Assembly: GCF_013249045.1 (NCBI RefSeq)
Contig: NZ_JABRWP010000005.1
Span: 124,001-188,000, forward strand
Source: Winogradskyella eckloniae
GTDB taxonomy: Bacteria > Bacteroidota > Bacteroidia > Flavobacteriales > Flavobacteriaceae
DNA length: 64,000 bases
Direction of reading: 5' to 3'
A model generated the notes under the pieces. The model was given only the letters and a program-made list of their open reading frames with translations. It searched no databases and was not told where the DNA came from. Below are positions 1-8,625 of the stretch, in pieces. The first letter of the stretch is position 1. Every line of letters begins with the position of its first letter. Position numbers and translations under genes: made by a program.

Positions 1-150
1 ATTTGTTTCATCTAGTTAAATTATTTTGGCTTATTATTTAATTTATAAAGGTAATTTGGACATAAAAGATACAGACTTAAATTTAGATGACTAAATTATT
101 TGTTATATTTTGTTTGAAATTAGTATTCCTTAGGACTAAAAACACTATTA

Positions 151-1098
151 ATGTTTAAAAAATTATATGTTTCCGTACTCATTTGTATCTTAATTACAAC
201 TGTAGGTTTTGGTCAAATAAAATCTGCAGCTACTGAACCGTTAATTTTTGAAGAAACACTAGATGTCTTAGACAACTTAGAATACACAGAAATCGATTTT
301 AATAAAATGAAATCGTATTTTAAAGCAACTGGTATGGGCTTAAAAATGTCTACGGCTAAGTCTTCAGCCCAACAAAATCATTTAAAAGATTTCAATACCA
401 TATTGAGTAGCACCTATTTTGAAGCCTCTCAATTATATGGCACTAAGACTATAAATGCATTAATTTATTCCTATTATCAATCTGTAGAAATTCAACAAAA
501 ATTTGATAAACTTAATGCTAAATTAGACAGAGAAATAGACAGTTTAGAAACCCTAAAATCCATTTACACCAAAACCACAGATAGCTTATCCTTCTACAAT
601 ACCACTAATACGCAAACCGTACTAAACTTTATTGAGGCCTATAATAAAAAAGATTCTATAGCTACGATGCAGCTATTACACCCAGAATTTTCTGAATATT
701 TTAATACGGAATTAGCTATTAAAAGCAAAACAGATTACGCACACCATTTTGCTTGGGGAAAAGTCATGAACGACAACATGGAAGTTCAAATTGTTTATTC
801 AGATGGTAATATTATAGAACTTCTTTCTACCTATCATTGTGATAGAGATAAGCTGTTGAAAATTGAGCCTTATAAATCAATTAGAAAATTTGAAATTAAA
901 GATGATAAAATCTACAAGATTATAGAATCAGAGTTTCCGAATTATAAAGAAGCCTATCATCAAAGACAACAAACGTTTCAATTGTTTTTTGATTGGGCTT
1001 TAGAGCAACAAAATTTAAAGATTATGGACTTTAAATTTAATCAATTTGGTGCAGAAACATTAAAAAAAAGTCTAACAGCATATTCTAAAAAAGATTAA
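151..1098 (+). CDS. Secreted protein of unknown function, possible NTF2-like C-terminal half
   Basis: Not recognised as a named family. Residues 1-21 form a signal peptide (a lysine pair, a hydrophobic core, then VGFGQ), so the 315-residue product is probably exported to the periplasm or outer membrane. The middle (about residues 95-150) is polar and helix-prone. From about residue 155 the pattern TVLNFIEAYNKKD followed by alternating beta-like strands resembles the small NTF2/SnoaL-like fold; this is inference from pattern only. The stop codon directly abuts the ATG of the acetyltransferase downstream (TAAATG), so the two are probably co-translated. The 150 bases before it hold no further gene. 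Confidence 0.7.
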   Translation: MFKKLYVSVLICILITTVGFGQIKSAATEPLIFEETLDVLDNLEYTEIDFNKMKSYFKATGMGLKMSTAKSSAQQNHLKDFNTILSSTYFEASQLYGTKTINALIYSYYQSVEIQQKFDKLNAKLDREIDSLETLKSIYTKTTDSLSFYNTTNTQTVLNFIEAYNKKDSIATMQLLHPEFSEYFNTELAIKSKTDYAHHFAWGKVMNDNMEVQIVYSDGNIIELLSTYHCDRDKLLKIEPYKSIRKFEIKDDKIYKIIESEFPNYKEAYHQRQQTFQLFFDWALEQQNLKIMDFKFNQFGAETLKKSLTAYSKKD

Positions 1099-1623
1099 AT
1101 GGATACAATTATTGAAACGGAAAGACTCATATTAAGACCAATCACTCTTGCCGACAAAGATGATTTTTTTGAGTTAGACTCTAACCCAAAAGTGCATTTG
1201 TTTTTGGGAAATAAACCGGTTAAAACCATTGAACAATCAGAGGCCATGATTCTAAGTATTTTACAGCAGTACAAAACTAATGGTTTGGGTCGTTTAGCCA
1301 TGATAGAAAAATCTACAAATGCTTTTATTGGCTGGTCTGGTCTTAAATACGAAGACTATGTAAGACAAGAATTTAATTATTACGATATAGGCTATAGATT
1401 AAAAGAGCAATTTTGGGGCAAAGGTTTTGCAACAGAGGCTGCAATAGCATCGTTGAATTTTGGTTTTAAAGATTTAAAACTTAAAGAAATTGGTGCAGCA
1501 GCATTGGTCAATCATACGGTTTCTAATAAGATTCTGAAAAAAATAGGATTAATTCCATCTGGAACTTTTATCTGTAATGACGAGTTATGCAATTGGTATA
1601 CTAAACAAAATCCATATTTATAA
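1099..1623 (+). CDS. GNAT family N-acetyltransferase (RimJ/RimL-like)
   Basis: A 174-residue acetyl-CoA-dependent acetyltransferase. The opening IIETERLILRPITLAD and the acetyl-CoA loop region around residues 105-115 (EQFWGKGFATEA) are typical of the RimJ/RimL/YdaF branch that modifies ribosomal protein N-termini or small amines; the actual substrate cannot be read from the sequence. It starts one base after the stop of the secreted protein upstream, implying translational coupling. Length is normal for the family. Confidence 0.88.
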   Translation: MDTIIETERLILRPITLADKDDFFELDSNPKVHLFLGNKPVKTIEQSEAMILSILQQYKTNGLGRLAMIEKSTNAFIGWSGLKYEDYVRQEFNYYDIGYRLKEQFWGKGFATEAAIASLNFGFKDLKLKEIGAAALVNHTVSNKILKKIGLIPSGTFICNDELCNWYTKQNPYL

Positions 1624-1640
1624 TGGTCAATAAACATAAT

Positions 1641-1675
1641 AACGCAATAAAGATCATATTGGTCTTTACTGCGTT
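1641..1675. terminator. Hairpin between convergent genes
   Basis: Arms 1641-1655 and 1661-1675 pair at 13 of 15 positions plus one G-T pair around the loop ATATT. It lies between the convergent acetyltransferase and tonB genes. There is no long T-run on either side, so it is a hairpin of probable, not certain, terminator function. Confidence 0.5.
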
Positions 1676-1693
1676 AATTACAGCTTAATGCTT

Positions 1694-2422
1694 TTACTGT
1701 TGTAGCTTAAAATTTATGGGAATACTATAAGGTACACTAACGTTTCTATCTCTCTGTTTACCTGGTTCCATTTTAGGCAATAAACTCATTATACGTTCCG
1801 CTTCAGCTTCTAACAATTTATTTGGTCCTCTACTTTTTATTTTTGTGATTTTCCCAGTATTATCTATAACAAAAAATACAAACACTCTACCATGTATATT
1901 CAGCTCTGCTGCAGCTTCTGGATACCTAAAGTTTTTTAATAGATGTGATTGCATCTTCTCTTCAAAACATTTTCGTAATTGCGCGTTTGTCCCTTTACAA
2001 CCAGGAAATGTTGGTACTCTTTCAATAACAGAGAAAGGCACTTCAATATCCTCTTCTACCTCAACAACTTCAACCTCCTCTACACCTACAACTCTATCAT
2101 CTATAACATCATCTTGTCCTATTTCGGTACTTTTCACAACGGTTTCTTCTACATCTTCAACATCTTCAACAATGGTTATTAATTCTGTAATCATTGGCTT
2201 TTGAGAAGGTGGTGGAGGTGGTGGTAAATTAATGGTGGTAATAGGAATGTCTTCATCAAATTGTTCATCTAACGTTATCACATCTGCTATAATGATGTCT
2301 TTCTCGTAAGTCTTATGTTCTAATCCTATATAAGTAAGGATTAACATGAGGTTTAAGCCGACAGCAAAGTATAGATTGCTGTTTCGACCTACATTGGCTT
2401 TTGGGTTTTTTTTGAGTTCCAT
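1694..2422 (-). CDS. Energy transducer TonB
   Basis: A 242-residue TonB protein that links the proton-motive-force complex ExbB/ExbD to outer-membrane receptors. A short cytoplasmic N-terminus and one membrane segment (about residues 18-35) are followed by a spacer with six consecutive prolines (about 67-72), a very acidic Val/Glu/Asp stretch (about 85-130), and a C-terminal TonB domain (about 150-242) with the RYPEAA motif, GRVFVFFVID and a terminal PINFKL strand. No exbB or exbD lies in the window. It lies directly downstream of a TonB-dependent receptor on the same strand with an 82-base gap and may be read with it. Confidence 0.92.
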   Translation of the reverse strand: MELKKNPKANVGRNSNLYFAVGLNLMLILTYIGLEHKTYEKDIIIADVITLDEQFDEDIPITTINLPPPPPPSQKPMITELITIVEDVEDVEETVVKSTEIGQDDVIDDRVVGVEEVEVVEVEEDIEVPFSVIERVPTFPGCKGTNAQLRKCFEEKMQSHLLKNFRYPEAAAELNIHGRVFVFFVIDNTGKITKIKSRGPNKLLEAEAERIMSLLPKMEPGKQRDRNVSVPYSIPINFKLQQ

Positions 2423-2465
2423 GATGATTAATTTTATAGTATAAATTTACCATCCAGAATCCTCA

Positions 2466-2486
2466 TTAATCATGATTTTAATCATG
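2466..2486. repeat. Short direct and inverted repeat in the tonB upstream gap
   Basis: TTAATCATG occurs twice with a 12-base period (2466 and 2478), and CATGAT / ATCATG (2471-2476, 2481-2486) form an inverted repeat. The site sits in the 82 bases between the receptor stop and the tonB start. It could be a hairpin that attenuates read-through or a regulator site; nothing more can be said. Confidence 0.35.
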
Positions 2487-2504
2487 TTTAAAACCAAATA
2501 AATT

Positions 2505-4655
2505 CTATAAATTATCGAGTTGATTGTCTTGTTTATCTTCACTAATGGTCCAAAAGAATCCAACAAAAAAGAATTGATCTGCAGCTGGAGTTAATGCGCT
2601 TCTTTGAAATTGACCATTCATATCTGGTGTATTAGAATATTGATAGCCATTTATATTTCTAAATCCTAAAACGTTGTTCACTGAAAAGTATAGTATTTTT
2701 TGTTGATCTAACAAATAGGCCCAATTTAGACTTAAACTGTTAAAAGATTTTGTCCGTTCACTTAATAATTGATTTGTATTAGGATTGGTATATGGTCTAC
2801 CAGATGAAAAGTTATACGAAACACCTACTTGACTTTTCCATTTATCTATCCAGTATTTACCAACTACAGATAAATTGTGATTAGTTGCATAATTTGGTTG
2901 AGCAGCGGATTCAAAATTTTGATAATTACGCTCGGTATCTAAATATGAATAGCTCAACCAATAATCTACATTTTTAATACTTGTGTTGTCTCTCCAGAAA
3001 AAATCTAAACCTTGCGCATAGCCAATTCCCGAACTGTTAAAATCGCTATCATATTGCACAAAATCCGTATCATATTTAATTAAATTGTCATAATCCTTTC
3101 TATAAGCTTCGGCTCTAAATATTTTGCCATTGTTTACATATTGATAATTAAGAATATAATGCGCTGTTTTTTCAGCCTTTAAATCTTGATTAAACTTTAG
3201 CACATCTCTATTTGGGTTTTGAAAAAAGTTACCATAAGCCAAAGAAAACTGTCCGTTTTTTGAGGTTTTATAAGCTAATGCAGCTCTTGGTGCAACTTCT
3301 GTGGATTTAAAAATTGAACTATAATCTGCTCGCATTCCTACTTTTAAGGCTAAATCTTTTGAAAAAATAAGATCGGCTTCAGCAAAACCTGCTGTAATAT
3401 TATTGTCGTATCCATAGGTTTCGTCTAATGTATTGTCCATGTAATTTTCCTTATAATCTGTTACAAATTGCTCTACGCCAAAATTGAGTTTGAATCGACT
3501 ATGAAAACGTTTTTTCAGTTTCATCTTTATATGAGCCGAGTTCTCAGTACCATCAATAGCACTCGCCTCTATTCCTATTTTATTTTTTGCATACGTATAA
3601 CTTACACCTGTAGTCATGGTCCAATTAGAACCCAAAACACCTTTGTAAGAGGTATTGAGATAAAAATTACTATTATTTAATTTAAAATCTATTCCGTCTA
3701 CATCATTAATATCTTCTTGAGTGAGTTCAAAATTAGAAGTGTCAAAAGCAGCATAAAACTTAAGCATTCCGTTATCTAGTTTTTGTCTAAAAACGGTTTC
3801 GCCTTGTGCGCCACTATAAGGTGTTTTCCAATCGTTTCGGTCTTCAAAAACGGCTAGATATGGTCCTAAATTAATATAAGACACATTAAAGCTAAGCGAA
3901 GATTTTTCCCATTTTTGAGTATTTCCTAACGTAGCGCCTACAGTCATAATACCTATATCTGTTTTTTCTTGTGCTGGTTCGTCTATAGTATTTAAAAGCA
4001 ATACACTAGATAATGCCTGACCATATTCTGATGAATAACCGCCTGTAGAAAACGTAATACCATCAAATAAAAATGGTGAATATCGTCCACGTGTAGGCGA
4101 ATTATTTGGAGAAGGCGTATATGGTGTAAACACTCTTATGCCATCAATAAATATTTGAGTTTCGTCTGCATTACCACCTCTTACAAATAGACGTCCATCT
4201 TCTGATACATTAGAAGTACCTGGCAATGTTTGCAATGCGCTAACAAAATCGCCTAAAGCACTGGCTGTGGTTACCACATCTAACGGTTTTAAAACAGAAA
4301 CCTTGCTGTTGTCATTAGCTTCAAACGTGCCTGCACTTAATACTACAGCATCTAAGGATTCTACATCTTCTCTTAATTTAATAATAAGTTGATGCATTTC
4401 TGAAACGTCCATCTGTACCGCTTTCGTTTCAAAGGACAAAAATGAAATTACTAAAGTCTGTGCTCCTGCTTCTGTTGTTGTAAATGAAAAACTGCCGTCT
4501 TCAATGGTTGTTGCACCATCATATGTACCTTCTAAGTACACATTAGCTCCAAAAATTGGATCATTTTTGGTATCTGTAACTTTACCAGAAATAGTCGTTT
4601 GCGCATTGGCAATACCAAAGATTAATAAAATGAGAATAGTGATGAGCTTGTTCAT
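2505..4655 (-). CDS. TonB-dependent outer-membrane receptor with carboxypeptidase-like N-domain
   Basis: A 716-residue receptor. Signal peptide at residues 1-18 (ending IANAQ), a carboxypeptidase-regulatory-like beta-sandwich at about 19-105 (ISGKVTDTKNDPIFGANV), a plug at about 110-230 (VRGGNADETQIFIDGIRVF), then a 22-strand-type barrel. It imports a ligand across the outer membrane with energy from TonB, whose gene follows immediately on the same strand. It has no SusD partner nearby, so a polysaccharide-utilisation role is unlikely; the ligand is not evident. The barrel ends in a polar tail after the usual aromatic-rich last strand (FFVGFFWTISE). Confidence 0.9.
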   Translation of the reverse strand: MNKLITILILLIFGIANAQTTISGKVTDTKNDPIFGANVYLEGTYDGATTIEDGSFSFTTTEAGAQTLVISFLSFETKAVQMDVSEMHQLIIKLREDVESLDAVVLSAGTFEANDNSKVSVLKPLDVVTTASALGDFVSALQTLPGTSNVSEDGRLFVRGGNADETQIFIDGIRVFTPYTPSPNNSPTRGRYSPFLFDGITFSTGGYSSEYGQALSSVLLLNTIDEPAQEKTDIGIMTVGATLGNTQKWEKSSLSFNVSYINLGPYLAVFEDRNDWKTPYSGAQGETVFRQKLDNGMLKFYAAFDTSNFELTQEDINDVDGIDFKLNNSNFYLNTSYKGVLGSNWTMTTGVSYTYAKNKIGIEASAIDGTENSAHIKMKLKKRFHSRFKLNFGVEQFVTDYKENYMDNTLDETYGYDNNITAGFAEADLIFSKDLALKVGMRADYSSIFKSTEVAPRAALAYKTSKNGQFSLAYGNFFQNPNRDVLKFNQDLKAEKTAHYILNYQYVNNGKIFRAEAYRKDYDNLIKYDTDFVQYDSDFNSSGIGYAQGLDFFWRDNTSIKNVDYWLSYSYLDTERNYQNFESAAQPNYATNHNLSVVGKYWIDKWKSQVGVSYNFSSGRPYTNPNTNQLLSERTKSFNSLSLNWAYLLDQQKILYFSVNNVLGFRNINGYQYSNTPDMNGQFQRSALTPAADQFFFVGFFWTISEDKQDNQLDNL

Positions 4656-4673
4656 GTTTTTGATTGATTAAAA

Positions 4674-4700
4674 GTTCGTTTCTTAATTGATGAAACAAAC
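4674..4700. other. Hairpin in the 5' leader of the TonB receptor
   Basis: GTTCGTTTC (4674-4682) and GAAACAAAC (4692-4700) pair with one G-T position about 20 bases upstream of the receptor ATG on the minus strand. The rest of the 207-base gap up to 4862 holds no gene, no exact TAnnTTTG element and no other strong structure. Confidence 0.35.
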
Positions 4701-4862
4701 TTCTACAATTTTACATGCACATAGAATTCTAAGTGACCCAACTGTAACTTTTAAATGACGAATTGACTATTCTGAATAATAAAGGAAGAAAAACAGTAGG
4801 TTTAGCTATAATCATTAAACAATAACTATAAACTAATTACAACCAACCAGCAACCAGAATAT

Positions 4863-6134
4863 TTATTTCTTAAACGGACGAATAATTAAGCGTGCTGCTT
4901 TATCAAAATTAATATAGTTGTACGTCCAGTTGAAAAGCACAATCACACGATTTCTAAAGCCCACTAAAGACATTAAATGCACAAACATCCAGATAAACCA
5001 AGCAAAAAAGCCACCAAACTTATAATGTTTTAGATCTACTACAGCTTTATTTCTACCAATGGTTGCCATTGAGCCTTTATCTTTATATACAAAAGGTTTC
5101 AACGGTTTTTTATCTATTAAACGCAACAAGTTTTTACCTAATAAGTTGCCTTGTTGTATCGCTGGTTGTGCGACTTGCGGATGCCCTTTAGGATACGCTT
5201 CTGTTGGCATTAAGGCTATATCTCCTATCGCAAAAATATTAGCATAATCTTCTACTTGATTAAATCTGTTAACATTATAACGGTTTGCTCTTTCCATTAT
5301 AGCTTCTGATTTTAAACCATGAATTGGTGCACCCGTAACTCCTGCAGCCCAAATTAAAGTTTCAGATTCCATAGCTAAGTCAGCATTAGTTGTTACTGTT
5401 TTGCCGTCGTAATGTTTTACAATGGTATTACAACTGACCTTTACACCTAATCGCTTTAAAAACGTTTCTGCCTTTTTAGATGCATGTTCACTCATTGGTG
5501 GTAAAACGCGGTCTGCACCTTCTAATAAATGAATGTGCATATCATTAGGATTTAAATCGTGATAATCCCTAGGTAGTATATTATTTTTAAGTTCTGCAAT
5601 GGCACCAGCTAATTCTACTCCTGTTGGTCCTGCACCTACAATTACAAAGTTAAGATAAGCCTCGCGCTCCTTTGCAGAATTAGCTATAGCTGCTTTTTCA
5701 AAATTCTGTAAAATTAGACTTCTAATATTTAGAGCCTGAGGCACAGATTTCATTGGCATACTGTATGATTCAATAGCTTTATTACCAAAATAATTGGTTT
5801 TAGTACCTGTAGCAATCACCAAATAATCATAGGTTAAATGTCCTATAGAGGTTATAATTTCATTAGACTCAGGCAAAATCTGTTCTACCTCTGCTAATCT
5901 AAAAAATGAATTTTTATGTTTTTTAATGATTTTACGCAGTGGATAAGCAATAGAATCTGGCTCTAAACCAGAACTTGAAACTTGGTATAATAATGGTTGA
6001 AATGTATGATAATTGTGCTTATCGATAAGCACCACTTGAACCTTTTTATTCGCTAACGTTTTTACTAAATTCACACCAGCAAAACCGCCTCCAATGATAA
6101 CGATTCTGGGATGTTTTGTATCTGGAATATTCAT
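4863..6134 (-). CDS. ndh: Type II NADH:quinone oxidoreductase (NDH-2)
   Basis: A single-subunit flavoprotein that transfers electrons from NADH to menaquinone without pumping protons. The 423 residues show an FAD-binding Rossmann motif at about 12-25 (VIIGGGFAGVNLV), an NADH-binding Rossmann motif at about 163-180 (VIVGAGPTGVELAGAI), the second FAD contact AIGDIALMP at about 301-309, and a hydrophobic amphipathic C-terminus (about 370-423) that anchors the enzyme to the inner face of the cytoplasmic membrane. Length fits the family. It is monocistronic and divergent from the sigma factor gene. Confidence 0.9.
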   Translation of the reverse strand: MNIPDTKHPRIVIIGGGFAGVNLVKTLANKKVQVVLIDKHNYHTFQPLLYQVSSSGLEPDSIAYPLRKIIKKHKNSFFRLAEVEQILPESNEIITSIGHLTYDYLVIATGTKTNYFGNKAIESYSMPMKSVPQALNIRSLILQNFEKAAIANSAKEREAYLNFVIVGAGPTGVELAGAIAELKNNILPRDYHDLNPNDMHIHLLEGADRVLPPMSEHASKKAETFLKRLGVKVSCNTIVKHYDGKTVTTNADLAMESETLIWAAGVTGAPIHGLKSEAIMERANRYNVNRFNQVEDYANIFAIGDIALMPTEAYPKGHPQVAQPAIQQGNLLGKNLLRLIDKKPLKPFVYKDKGSMATIGRNKAVVDLKHYKFGGFFAWFIWMFVHLMSLVGFRNRVIVLFNWTYNYINFDKAARLIIRPFKK

Positions 6135-6211
6135 AAAATAATATGAGGCATTTACTACGCTAAATTTACGAATAATACAGGTAAAAGCAGCGCTTTTTAA
6201 CTTTTGTTAAA

Positions 6212-6219
6212 TAAATTTG
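6212..6219 (+). promoter_or_regulatory. Candidate -7 element TAAATTTG for the sigma factor operon
   Basis: TAAATTTG matches the Bacteroidota -7 consensus TAnnTTTG. It is 52 bases upstream of the TTG start of the sigma factor gene. No TTTG is seen at the expected -33 distance. Confidence 0.45.
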
Positions 6220-6271
6220 TAACAATACATAAAGTTGTACTACTAATAAGATAACTAACCAATGTCATCAA

Positions 6272-6766
6272 TTGAATAAAGAATTAGAACAAAGTTTTGT
6301 AGAACAGTTGCAGAAACATCAAAACATTGTACATAAGGTGTGCAGATTGTACACTAACAATGTAGATGCTCATAACGATTTGTTTCAAGAAATTACGATA
6401 CAATTATGGCGCGCCTACCCAAAATTTAGAGGCGATGCTAAATTTAGTACTTGGATGTATCGTGTGGGCTTAAACACGGCAATAACGTTATACAGAAAAT
6501 CGAAAAGACGAATAGACACACAGGCTTTTGATACTGTGCAGTTTAAAATTAAAGCAGAAGAGTATGATGATACCGAAGAACAACAGCTAAAGCTATTATA
6601 CCAAGCAGTACATCAATTAAACGATATTGAGAAAGCTTTGGTCCTATTGTATTTAGAAGATAAAGATTATAGGGAAATCAGTGAAACCTTAGGTATTACT
6701 GAAGTTAATGCACGTGTTAAGATGAACCGTGTAAAAAAGAAATTAAGAACCATACTAAATCCGTAA
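6272..6766 (+). CDS. ECF-type RNA polymerase sigma-70 factor
   Basis: A 164-residue extracytoplasmic-function sigma factor with regions 2 (about 25-85: DAHNDLFQEITIQLWRAYPKF, then STWMYRVGLNTAI) and 4 (about 110-160: LEDKDYREISETLGITEVNARVKMNRVKKKL). It redirects RNA polymerase in response to an envelope or stress signal. The start is TTG at 6272; the only nearby ATG (6262) is in another frame and opens a five-codon ORF that stops at 6279, overlapping this start. The membrane protein four bases downstream is the probable partner. Confidence 0.88.
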   Translation: MNKELEQSFVEQLQKHQNIVHKVCRLYTNNVDAHNDLFQEITIQLWRAYPKFRGDAKFSTWMYRVGLNTAITLYRKSKRRIDTQAFDTVQFKIKAEEYDDTEEQQLKLLYQAVHQLNDIEKALVLLYLEDKDYREISETLGITEVNARVKMNRVKKKLRTILNP

Positions 6767-6770
6767 AAAT

Positions 6771-7403
6771 ATGGATGAATTAGAATTATTAAAGAAGGAT
6801 TGGAAGCAAAACGAAAATCAATTTGAAGCATTTTCGAACAGCGATATCTATAAAATGAGTCACAAAAAATCATCGAATATTGTTAAAACCTTATTTTATA
6901 TAAGCTTAGCAGAATTGGTGTTTTGGGTATTAATAAATTTTTTGCCTTTTGTGTTATCTGATCGTTTAAAAGCACAGCTTGAAGACATGAGTCATAGCTG
7001 GTTGTATATGAGCTTAAACGTTATTAGTTATGGTGTTATCGTATTATTTATATGTCTCCTATGGAAAGCTCACAAGGCTATTTCTGTTACAGATAATGCC
7101 AAAAAGCTCATGGAAAGCATCCTTAAAACTCGTAAAATCATTAAGTATTATGTACTTTATAATTTGTTTATTGCCTTATTAAGTATTCCGTTTTCGCTAT
7201 ACTTCTCTGTGAATGAACATCCAGAAATATCACAACAAATAAGCACAGCGTCAACAAAAGAACTTACATTAATTACGTTAGTTGCTGTGGCCATCACAGC
7301 TGTCTTTTTAGCATTAATTTGGCTATTCTATAAATTAATTTACGGTATACTCATAAAACGTTTAAATAGAAATTATAACGAATTGAAAAAATTAGAAGTA
7401 TAA
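6771..7403 (+). CDS. Four-helix membrane protein, candidate anti-sigma partner
   Basis: A 210-residue protein with a 35-40 residue charged cytosolic N-terminus (ELELLKKDWKQNE) and four predicted membrane helices at about 40-62, 79-98, 126-145 and 165-188. It lacks the zinc HxxxCxxC motif of ZAS-type anti-sigma factors. Its location four bases after the sigma factor and the sigma-sized soluble N-terminus suggest that it holds the sigma factor at the membrane; this is inference from context and is not a recognised domain. Confidence 0.7.
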   Translation: MDELELLKKDWKQNENQFEAFSNSDIYKMSHKKSSNIVKTLFYISLAELVFWVLINFLPFVLSDRLKAQLEDMSHSWLYMSLNVISYGVIVLFICLLWKAHKAISVTDNAKKLMESILKTRKIIKYYVLYNLFIALLSIPFSLYFSVNEHPEISQQISTASTKELTLITLVAVAITAVFLALIWLFYKLIYGILIKRLNRNYNELKKLEV

Positions 7404-7441
7404 TTGTAATAGCCGTTTAGCATTTACAACAACCTAAATAT

Positions 7442-7489
7442 AAAAACAGCATCAAATTTCATTGTATAAATTTGATGCTGTTTTTTTTT
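7442..7489 (+). terminator. Strong rho-independent terminator
   Basis: An 18-bp perfect stem (7442-7459 with 7468-7485) around an 8-base loop, ending in a run of nine T. It ends the sigma/membrane-protein operon; the A-rich opposite side could also serve the convergent gene. Confidence 0.9.
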
Positions 7490-7502
7490 AATGAAGAACT
7501 AG

Positions 7503-8024
7503 TTATTTTCTCTGACCAACAAATTGCTGACTCTTTAATTTAAACAATACATTAAAGCTTGTTAAGCTACCATAACTTCTAGTGATATATTGCTGTAAAT
7601 CTATCTTTTCTTGTTCTTCTAAATTACTAGAATTTATCTTTTGTTCCATAACACGCAATCGGTCGCGTACCATAGTTATTTTATGAAAAAACGTGTCTAT
7701 AGGTAATTCCTTTCCCTTTAAATTTGTGTCTCCTGGCTCCATAATTAGTTTTCCGCCTTTCCATTTGTCTGCAATAGTAACAACTTCAGAAACATCAGAC
7801 CATTTTTTTAAAATCGATTTTAGACTACGTTCTACTTCATAAAAACTTACACTATCCACATCATCTTCCGAAGCTTCAATAACTTCAAATTCTGAATCAA
7901 TATCAATAGTTTCTAATCCAGTTTCAATAAACGTAACCCAATAATGCTTTGATGTAACATTAGTCACTACACCTTTGCCATATTCTAAGTGATTAATTCT
8001 TGAACCTATACCTAATAATTTCAT
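7503..8024 (-). CDS. Conserved hypothetical protein, SH3-like N-terminus
   Basis: A 173-residue soluble protein without signal peptide or membrane segments. The first 45 residues (IGSRINHLEYGKGVVTNV, then YWVTFIETG) resemble the small beta-barrel that opens CarD/UvrD-tail-type proteins ('hypersensitive to boundary' pattern: G-x-V-x-H-x-x-Y/F-G-x-G), suggesting a nucleic-acid or protein docking module. Residues 60-173 are mostly helical. The function is unknown; it is likely a single-gene unit. Confidence 0.7.
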   Translation of the reverse strand: MKLLGIGSRINHLEYGKGVVTNVTSKHYWVTFIETGLETIDIDSEFEVIEASEDDVDSVSFYEVERSLKSILKKWSDVSEVVTIADKWKGGKLIMEPGDTNLKGKELPIDTFFHKITMVRDRLRVMEQKINSSNLEEQEKIDLQQYITRSYGSLTSFNVLFKLKSQQFVGQRK

Positions 8025-8118
8025 AATTATGCAATTGTATTTAATGTATTAATAAAGAACTAAATTAATTAAATTTTGAATTTTTATTGCAGAAAACTCT
8101 TACGAATGTTAAAAATTC

Positions 8119-8152
8119 CATAAGATGCTATATTATTTTAAATAATCTTATG
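8119..8152. repeat. Nested inverted repeats between divergent genes
   Basis: CATAAGAT (8119-8126) pairs with ATCTTATG (8145-8152), and inside it ATTATTT / AAATAAT (8132-8138, 8140-8146) form a perfect 7-1-7 palindrome. The site is upstream of both flanking genes, so it could be a shared operator. No protein can be assigned. Confidence 0.4.
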
Positions 8153-8194
8153 ATTTTAAATTATTATCAATTTAAAACAATTTTATTATGAAAA

Positions 8195-8536
8195 ATGTAT
8201 TTTTTTACTCTATTATTTTTTGGATTTTGTTTTTTACTAAGTACTAACAATCAACCAAAAGTTGGCGATGAATTAATTATTAAGAAACCTACAACCCAAT
8301 ATTATAAGCACATTTATTTTCCCAAACCTAATATTTTAATTAAACGAGGAACAGTCACAGGATATAAAAGTGTTGAAAACAAATTGGTGGTTGTAAAAGA
8401 AGTCATTTCGAAAGAAAATGGAGATTATCATGTGGTATTAACCCAACAAAATAATTCTAAATTTTTCGGTTTTCAAAGTCATGTTAAAAGCGAATTACAC
8501 AAAGGCTATAGAAGCAGAAGAGCTCGCAACTTTTGA
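8195..8536 (+). CDS. Small membrane-anchored or secreted protein, start uncertain
   Basis: As drawn, the product has 113 residues: a hydrophobic N-terminus (FFTLLFFGFCFLLS), then a basic soluble part with two beta-hairpin-like stretches and a basic tail (GYRSRRARNF). No family was recognised. Another ATG at 8188 is seven bases upstream in a different frame; it reads MKNVFF and then stops after 19 codons. Removing one T from the seven-T run would join the two into a classical signal peptide, so the true N-terminus is unclear. Confidence 0.55.
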   Translation: MYFFTLLFFGFCFLLSTNNQPKVGDELIIKKPTTQYYKHIYFPKPNILIKRGTVTGYKSVENKLVVVKEVISKENGDYHVVLTQQNNSKFFGFQSHVKSELHKGYRSRRARNF

Positions 8537-8557
8537 CTAATTAAATTATAAACATAA

Positions 8558-8588
8558 AAAAGTGCTTTCAATTATTGAAAGCACTTTT
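8558..8588. terminator. Bidirectional terminator
   Basis: A 14-bp stem (8558-8571 with 8575-8588) around a 3-base loop with A and T flanks, between convergent genes. Confidence 0.85.
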
Positions 8589-8625
8589 GTTTTATAGCGA
8601 TTACGTATTAAATAAGCATCATTGG

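Noticed and set aside
88..112. TTTAG-ATGA-CTAAA upstream of the first gene as an iron box
   Set aside because: The spacing differs from the four good copies and the gene after it has no iron link.
1845..2204. Plus-strand ORFs opposite tonB, rich in Ser/Thr
   Set aside because: They are the complement of the repetitive acidic Val/Glu/Asp spacer of TonB and show no start context or family features.
2466..2486. A CRISPR-like or VNTR repeat
   Set aside because: Only two 9-base units; too short and too few.
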